The notes beneath the pieces were generated by a model that saw only the letters and a list, made by a program, of their open reading frames with translations, searched no databases and had not been told where the DNA came from. From an uncultured bacterium (GTDB lineage: Bacteria; Desulfobacterota; Desulfobulbia; Desulfobulbales; Desulfobulbaceae): a stretch of DNA of 5,280 bases. A program made the translations under genes and the position numbers. Positions 1-5,280 of the stretch are shown here, piece after piece (the stretch's first letter is position 1; every line of letters begins with the position of its first letter). The stretch lies in contig CAITZN010000321.1 in assembly GCA_903896915.1 (NCBI GenBank), positions 1-5,280 of the forward strand, given 5' to 3'.

Positions 1-78
1 GAGAGACCAAGTCTTCACCAACTTGAAGACACAAGGCAAACGGATTTTTCAGGGTTGATCGAGAAGCAATCGCTAGTT
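1..78. other. Left margin beyond the operon; no gene identified
   Basis: This stretch lies past the atp terminator and is too short to assign. On the plus strand two frames entering from the left edge are open. One runs from base 2 to a TGA at 56-58 (18 residues ending in TQGKRIFQG). The other runs from base 1 to a TAA at 118-120 (39 residues ending in ALLRRLVKN) and would read through the terminator hairpin. Either could be the tail of a convergent gene, or chance. On the minus strand a frame is open from 77 to the edge but has no ATG and no ribosome-binding site. I do not call a gene. Confidence 0.4.
11..30. repeat. Short inverted repeat
   Basis: GTCTTCA (11-17) and TGAAGAC (24-30) are perfect inverted copies around a six-base spacer. 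There is no T run on either side, so it is not a convincing intrinsic terminator. It could be an RNA hairpin, a protein site or chance within a coding end. Confidence 0.35.
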
Positions 79-107
79 AAAAAAAAAGCCGCCCTGTTAA
101 GGCGGCT
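79..107 (-). terminator. Rho-independent terminator of the atp operon
   Basis: On the minus strand AGCCGCC (101-107) pairs perfectly with GGCGGCT (87-93) around a seven-base loop, giving a GC-rich 7-bp stem. It is followed at once by a run of T (complement of the A run 79-87, nine T including the last stem base). The stem begins 33 bases after the atpC stop codon. The plus-strand side is followed by CTCGTAAAAAAC, which has no T run, so the element looks one-way, serving the atp operon only. Confidence 0.92.
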
Positions 108-140
108 CGTAAAAAACTAAAATTAAATAATTTGGTGTTT

Positions 141-557
141 TCAGTGGCGGGTAAGTTCAGCCACTCTAAGTCGGGCCATTGAACGCTGCAATGCAGCTTC
201 GGCGCGCACCCTGTTTACTTTCTCTGTAGCTTGCTGCGCTTGTATTAATCGCTTCTCAGCACGTTCCTTTGCACGCATTGCTCGATCAACATCAATATCT
301 TTCCCAAACTCAGCGCTTTCTACCAAAAAAGTAATTTTGTTATTCGATACTTCTGCAAATCCGCCACTTACCATTAAAAAATTCGTCAGCTTTTCTTTTT
401 TAAAACTCAGAGCGCCAGTCTTAATCGTGCTCAAGAAAGGAGCATGATTGGCAAGCACACCGAACTCACCTCCGACACCAGGTGCAGTGACAATATCGAC
501 CTCTTCACTGACAACCGGACCGGTCGGTGTTACAACTTCAAGATGAATTTGTGCCAT
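141..557 (-). CDS. atpC: F1Fo ATP synthase subunit epsilon
   Basis: Epsilon is the small central-stalk subunit that binds gamma at the foot of F1, couples F1 to the c-ring and can inhibit ATP hydrolysis through its C-terminal helices. The 138-residue product has the usual length and two-domain layout: an N-terminal beta-sandwich (about 1-85, with the typical segments TPTGPV near 10-15, [10 protein letters not shown] at 32-41 and VSGGFAEV at 63-70) and a C-terminal helical hairpin (about 88-138, rich in Arg, Ala and Glu). The hairpin starts with IDVDRA (88-93), which fits the I/L-D-x-x-R-A ATP-binding motif known from Bacillus epsilon. The ATG start is supported by a GAGGT Shine-Dalgarno at 565-569, seven bases upstream. 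The gene is last in the operon, 30 bases after atpD, and is followed by a terminator. Identification is secure; whether ATP regulates this epsilon is inference. Confidence 0.98.
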   Translation of the reverse strand: MAQIHLEVVTPTGPVVSEEVDIVTAPGVGGEFGVLANHAPFLSTIKTGALSFKKEKLTNFLMVSGGFAEVSNNKITFLVESAEFGKDIDVDRAMRAKERAEKRLIQAQQATEKVNRVRAEAALQRSMARLRVAELTRH

Positions 558-587
558 TGGTCTTACCTCACTTCAGCTTGAAAGAAG

Positions 588-2025
<1,438 letters not shown>

Positions 2026-2051
2026 TATCCTATTAATACCCGTTGGTATGG

Positions 2052-2933
2052 TTATCCTTTAAGTGCCTCAGCACCACCGACGATGTCCATCAATTCGCCG
2101 GTGACGGCAGCCTGACGGGCTTTATTGTATAATCTGGTAAGATCTTTAATCATATCCTTGCAGGCCCGGGTCGCGTTGTCCATCGCAGTCATACGTGCAG
2201 CATGTTCACTGGCACTGACTTCAAGCATGGCACGGTAAACCTGGACGTTCAGAAACAATGGCAGCAAAACCTCCATAATTTCATCGGGGTCTGGTTCATA
2301 CGTGTACGATCCGGAAACCTCACCCTTATTCTGTTTTTTACTTTCGTCACTAGCAACTGGTTTAATTGGCAGCAACTCAGACGTTTCAGGTTTCTGAGCA
2401 GCTACAGAATAAAACCTGCCGTACACTATATCGACTTGGTCGCTCTCTCCATTAAGAAAAGCTTCCGTAATGTTATGCGAAATTTCACGGGCGTTAAACA
2501 TCTGAAACGCGCCCATAATATCATTAAAGGAAGCTCTCAGCTTCCCAGATTTCTTAAAAGCCTGCGTTCCTTTTTTTCCGACAGTGACGAAGCTTACTTT
2601 CTTTCCAGATGCTTCATACTGCTTCCTGAGTCTCTCAGCAGTTTTGATGATATTTGCATTAAAGCTACCGCACAGGCCGCGATCAGAGGTGACAACGACT
2701 ATTTCAACGGATTTGACTTCTCTGACCTCCATCAAAGGCAGATCGGTGTTTTCCATTCCGCTGGAAAGATCCTGCATTGCCTCTACAAACTTACTGGCAT
2801 AGGGGCGGAATGATATCATTTTTTCCTGAGCGCCGCGTAACTTCGCAGAAGCGACCATATTCATCGCTTTGGTAATCTGCGCTGTTTTCTTTACACCGCT
2901 AATTTTATCTTTAACATCCTTTAGTCCAGGCAT
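2052..2933 (-). CDS. atpG: F1Fo ATP synthase subunit gamma (rotor shaft)
   Basis: Gamma is the central rotor shaft: its N- and C-terminal helices form a coiled coil inside the alpha3beta3 ring, and its foot sits on the c-ring with epsilon. The 293 residues are of normal length. The N-terminal helix holds VKKTAQITKAMNMVASAKL (14-32), followed by the central Rossmann-like domain with VTSDRGLCGSFN (81-92, Cys88). The C-terminal helix holds SEHAARMTAMDNAT (242-255) and ends in TGELMDIVGGAEAL (278-291), the parts that turn inside the ring. A hydrophilic, lysine-rich stretch around 194-210 (ASDESKKQNKGEVSG) is in the variable part of the central domain and looks like a surface loop. I see no long regulatory insertion of the chloroplast thiol-switch kind. 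The ATG start has an AAGGA Shine-Dalgarno (2943-2947) nine bases upstream. The gene begins 17 bases after the atpA stop, in the conserved A-G-D order. Confidence 0.98.
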   Translation of the reverse strand: MPGLKDVKDKISGVKKTAQITKAMNMVASAKLRGAQEKMISFRPYASKFVEAMQDLSSGMENTDLPLMEVREVKSVEIVVVTSDRGLCGSFNANIIKTAERLRKQYEASGKKVSFVTVGKKGTQAFKKSGKLRASFNDIMGAFQMFNAREISHNITEAFLNGESDQVDIVYGRFYSVAAQKPETSELLPIKPVASDESKKQNKGEVSGSYTYEPDPDEIMEVLLPLFLNVQVYRAMLEVSASEHAARMTAMDNATRACKDMIKDLTRLYNKARQAAVTGELMDIVGGAEALKG

Positions 2934-2950
2934 GAGAATTTATCCTTGTG

Positions 2951-4474
2951 TTAATTCAGGCCCTTGGTAGCCTTGAAGGTTTCACCAAAGGATGCCAGTG
3001 TCTTCTTCATTTTCTCTTCCAAATCAGAAGAAATCGCTTGTTTCTCACGAAGTTCAGCAAAGATGCTGGGCTCATTAGCCTCAATGTAACCAAAGAGTTC
3101 TTTTTCGTAATCAGCAAGGGTGTTAACCGGGAACTTATCAAGGAAGCCCTTGGTTCCAGCAAAAATAATCGTAACCTGTTTTTCCATAGGCAACGGCTGA
3201 TATTGTGGTTGTTTTAAGATCTCAACCAATCGCTCACCTCGAGTCAACTGAGCCTGGGTAGCGGCATCAAGGTCTGATCCAAACCCTGCAAATGCTGCAA
3301 GTTCTCGATATTGTGCAAGATCGAGACGAAGTGTTCCAGCGACCTGTTTCATCGCTTTTACTTGCGCAGCACCACCAACACGGGAAACGGAAAGTCCGAC
3401 GTTAATAGCGGGACGAACACCAGCAAAAAAGAGACTGGGCTCTAAATATACCTGACCGTCTGTAATCGAAATAACGTTTGTCGGAATGAAAGCAGATACG
3501 TCACCGGCTTGGGTTTCAATGATTGGCAGCGCTGTCAATGAACCAGCACCAAGGGCATCACTAACCTTTGCGGCACGTTCAAGCAAACGTGAATGATTAA
3601 AGAAAATGTCACCAGGGTAGGCTTCACGTCCTGGAGGACGACGGAGGAGCAAAGAAAGTTCGCGGTAGGAAACAGCCTGCTTGGAAAGATCATCATAAAT
3701 GATCAAGGCATGTTGGCCATTATCACGAAAATATTCACCCATGGCGCAGCCGGCAAAGGCCGAAATATACTGCATTGGAGCGGGATCAGAAGCGCAGGCT
3801 GCAACGACTGTGGTGTATTCCATTGCGCCGTGTTTTCGCAAATTCTCAACAACCAAAGCTACCGTTGATTTCTTTTGACCGATAGCGACATAGATACAAT
3901 GCACATCTGTATCTTTCTGGGCAATAATAGCATCAACGCAAAGCGCTGTTTTACCAATCTGCCGGTCGCCAATGATCAATTCCCGCTGACCACGGCCAAC
4001 AGGAGTCATAGCATCAACAGCCTTAGCTCCAGTGTAACATGGCTCATGCACACCTTTTCTGGCAATAACACCAGGGGCGATAACCTCCATCTTACGGTAT
4101 TCCTTGGCGGTGATCGGTCCCTTGCCATCAATCGGCTGGCCGATACCGTCAACAACCCGGCCTTCCATCTCCGGACCGACAGAAACCATAGCAATCTTAC
4201 CGGTACGTTTAACGATATCCCCTTCTTTGATATATCGGACATCTCCAAGTACAGCGCAACCTACGTTATCTGCTTCAAGGTTTAGCGCCAGCCCAAAGAT
4301 GTTGCCTGGAAACTCAAGAAGTTCCATAGCTTGACAGTTTTCGACACCATACACACGGGCAATACCGTCACCAACCGAAAGAACAGTTCCGGTTTCCTTC
4401 AGGTCGATATCTTTTTCATAGCCAGCGATTTGATCTTTGATGATCTGGCTAATTTCTTCGGCTTTGATCTGCAT
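2951..4474 (-). CDS. atpA: F1Fo ATP synthase subunit alpha
   Basis: Alpha alternates with beta in the F1 hexamer, holds the non-catalytic nucleotide sites and gives the arginine finger to the catalytic sites. The 507 residues are full length. The N-terminal part (about 1-25) is the helix that meets delta, followed by a beta-barrel to about 95. The nucleotide domain has Walker A GDRQIGKT (169-176, K175), [11 protein letters not shown] (193-203), Walker B LIIYDD (257-262), [15 protein letters not shown] (275-289), VISITDGQ (334-341) and SVSRVGG (362-368), whose Arg365 is the finger. The residue before GKT is Ile173, where Thr is usual (QTGKT). Seven cysteines are present (47, 73, 146, 179, 193, 227, 243). 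From memory, 47, 193 and 243 are shared with E. coli alpha. Compared with E. coli it lacks about 11 residues before GSLTALP, as many bacteria do. The ATG is three bases after the atpH stop; GGGGAGAG (4483-4490), inside the end of atpH, is its Shine-Dalgarno. Confidence 0.99.
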   Translation of the reverse strand: MQIKAEEISQIIKDQIAGYEKDIDLKETGTVLSVGDGIARVYGVENCQAMELLEFPGNIFGLALNLEADNVGCAVLGDVRYIKEGDIVKRTGKIAMVSVGPEMEGRVVDGIGQPIDGKGPITAKEYRKMEVIAPGVIARKGVHEPCYTGAKAVDAMTPVGRGQRELIIGDRQIGKTALCVDAIIAQKDTDVHCIYVAIGQKKSTVALVVENLRKHGAMEYTTVVAACASDPAPMQYISAFAGCAMGEYFRDNGQHALIIYDDLSKQAVSYRELSLLLRRPPGREAYPGDIFFNHSRLLERAAKVSDALGAGSLTALPIIETQAGDVSAFIPTNVISITDGQVYLEPSLFFAGVRPAINVGLSVSRVGGAAQVKAMKQVAGTLRLDLAQYRELAAFAGFGSDLDAATQAQLTRGERLVEILKQPQYQPLPMEKQVTIIFAGTKGFLDKFPVNTLADYEKELFGYIEANEPSIFAELREKQAISSDLEEKMKKTLASFGETFKATKGLN

Positions 4475-4477
4475 TGA

Positions 4478-5026
4478 CTATTCTCTCCCCTTGATAGATT
4501 CCTTCAATCCATGAAGTTGCGTCTTTATACTTCCGTCCAGCACCAGGTCACCGACCTTAGCAATTATACCGCCTATAATGGACGGATCAACCTGGGTTTC
4601 AAGTATAACTCTTTTACCTGTTAATTTTTCTAATGTGGCTTGAATTTTATCCAACAGCGCACTTTCGAGTTCAACGGCGGAAACGATGGAACCATGACTG
4701 ATGTTCTGATCTGTATCCACCATCACCTGCATTTCATGTGCAATATCAGGTAAAATGTCAGCTCTTTTCTTCTCAATCAATAGGTTGAGAAAACTGGTCA
4801 TAATTGCATCGGCTTGAGCAGATTCAGCAACTTTCGCCATTACCTTCTGCCGCACTTCAAGCGGATATAGCGGATTAGAGACAGCATCTCCTAATCCGGC
4901 AACACCTTCATCATACAGTGCAGCAATATCATCCAACATATCGCTGTACTCTTCAGTTTTTCCTTGCTCTTTCCCCAAAGAGAAAAGCGCCTTCGCATAT
5001 CGACGGGCTAATATTGTGTTTTTCAC
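4478..5026 (-). CDS. atpH: F1Fo ATP synthase subunit delta (peripheral stalk)
   Basis: Delta sits on top of F1 and ties the N-terminal tails of alpha to the C-terminal ends of the b stalk, so that the hexamer does not spin with the rotor. The 182 residues are of normal length. The N-terminal helical domain (about 1-105) carries ARRYAKALF (7-15) and FLNLLIEKKR (79-88). The C-terminal domain carries the family signature GGIIAKVGDLVLDGSIKTQL (152-171). The start is GTG (5024-5026), chosen because the conserved ARRYAKALF must lie just inside the protein and there is no suitable ATG nearby. The GTG overlaps the atpF stop by four bases. No clear Shine-Dalgarno is seen at the proper distance, only a G-rich stretch, so translation is probably coupled to atpF. 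The stop is TAG, three bases before atpA. Confidence 0.97.
   Translation of the reverse strand: MKNTILARRYAKALFSLGKEQGKTEEYSDMLDDIAALYDEGVAGLGDAVSNPLYPLEVRQKVMAKVAESAQADAIMTSFLNLLIEKKRADILPDIAHEMQVMVDTDQNISHGSIVSAVELESALLDKIQATLEKLTGKRVILETQVDPSIIGGIIAKVGDLVLDGSIKTQLHGLKESIKGRE
5023..5026 (-). other. GTGA overlap of atpF stop and atpH start
   Basis: On the minus strand the four bases read GTGA: the GTG start of atpH shares bases with the TGA stop of atpF. The stretch before the GTG (AAAGAGTGGGTGCGGTACA) has no well-placed Shine-Dalgarno, unlike the other genes in this operon. Stop-start reinitiation by the same ribosome is therefore the likely way delta is made. The overlap is seen directly; the coupling is inferred. 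Confidence 0.85.
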
Positions 5027-5280
5027 TGTACCGCACCCACTCTTTCAAGATATTGTTCGGTAATAACTATCTGATCCGCTGGTGTCAGATTGCGAACAAT
5101 CAACTCTTCAGCCATCGCAGCGGCCTGTTCAGCAATCTCTGCACGAAGCAGCCGCTTAGCATCTTCCAACTCAGTCTGCACAGCAGCTTCTGCCTGACGC
5201 TTGATATCCTCAGCAGCCCTTTCAGCATCAGCCAAAATTCGTTCTTTTTCGTTTTGCGCCTGGGCAATAGCTTTCTGTAC
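5023..5280 (-). CDS. atpF: F1Fo ATP synthase subunit b, C-terminal part (runs off window)
   Basis: Subunit b forms the peripheral stalk: an N-terminal membrane anchor and a long helix that reaches up F1 to delta. Only the last 85 residues are visible; the frame is open to the right edge and begins there with VQKAIAQAQNEKERILADAE. A TTG codon at 5233-5235 lies in mid-helix and is not the real start. The visible part is highly charged and Ala/Glu-rich with no membrane segment, as expected for the dimerising helix. The segment LLRAEIAEQAAAMAEELI, followed by NLTPADQ and QYLERVG near the stop, matches the delta-binding end of b. It overlaps atpH by four bases, the usual position of atpF. Many Desulfobacterota carry two tandem b-type genes (b' then b); which one this is would show only upstream, but the position next to atpH favours b. 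Confidence 0.93.
   Translation of the reverse strand, partial: VQKAIAQAQNEKERILADAERAAEDIKRQAEAAVQTELEDAKRLLRAEIAEQAAAMAEELIVRNLTPADQIVITEQYLERVGAVQ

Noticed and set aside
2160..2260. Regulatory loop or insertion in gamma like that of chloroplasts
   Set aside because: The central and C-terminal domains of gamma have the ordinary bacterial length and no Cys pair; the only Cys are at 88 and 258.
2202..2813. Plus-strand open frame of 203 codons opposite atpG
   Set aside because: Antisense to intact atpG; no recognisable domain and no ribosome site; shadow frame.
4006..4248. Minus-strand open frame of 80 codons inside atpA in another frame
   Set aside because: Fully within atpA out of frame, no homology I recognise and no separate ribosome site.
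3875..4285. Plus-strand open frame of 136 codons opposite atpA
   Set aside because: Antisense to the conserved N-terminal half and P-loop region of alpha; composition unlike a real protein.
5023..5235. Start of atpF at the TTG at 5233-5235
   Set aside because: The same frame continues to the window edge with typical b-subunit helix sequence, and a b subunit of 70 residues would lack its membrane anchor.

Overview
The window is almost entirely one minus-strand operon encoding F1Fo ATP synthase. In transcription order (right to left) it holds the 3' part of atpF (b subunit), then atpH (delta), atpA (alpha), atpG (gamma), atpD (beta) and atpC (epsilon). This is the complete F1 sector (alpha3 beta3 gamma delta epsilon) plus the C-terminal part of the b stalk. 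All five full genes are intact, of normal family length and without frameshifts. The other long open frames in the window are antisense or out-of-frame shadows of these genes.

Layout from the left edge: bases 1-78 lie beyond the operon and hold no gene I can name. The end of a convergent plus-strand gene is possible there. A rho-independent terminator for the operon sits at 79-107, about 35 bases past the atpC stop. Then come atpC (141-557), atpD (588-2009), atpG (2052-2933), atpA (2951-4474), atpH (4478-5026) and partial atpF (5023-5280, running off the right edge). Gaps are short (30, 42, 17 and 3 bases, then a 4-base overlap), each good Shine-Dalgarno sits just before its start, and I see no internal promoter. 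One polycistronic message ending at the hairpin is the simplest reading. The operon promoter and the rest of the Fo genes lie outside the window.

The organism looks like a mesophilic Gram-negative bacterium of moderate GC. The protein sequences (for example the beta segment around the DELSEED loop and the C-terminal stretch [14 protein letters not shown]) resemble my recollection of sulfate-reducing Desulfobacterota, perhaps Desulfobulbales. That placement is from memory, not from a search.

The chemistry is conventional. Alpha and beta keep their Walker A and B motifs, beta keeps the catalytic Glu in GERTREG, alpha keeps the arginine finger in SVSRVGG, gamma keeps its terminal rotor motifs, and epsilon has a two-domain layout. 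No novel system is present. Points worth a second look are a cysteine at an unusual P-loop position in beta (paired with Ile at the equivalent alpha position), a general excess of cysteines in both large subunits, an epsilon subunit that keeps the full ATP-binding residue set described for thermophilic Bacillus, and the unidentified left margin.
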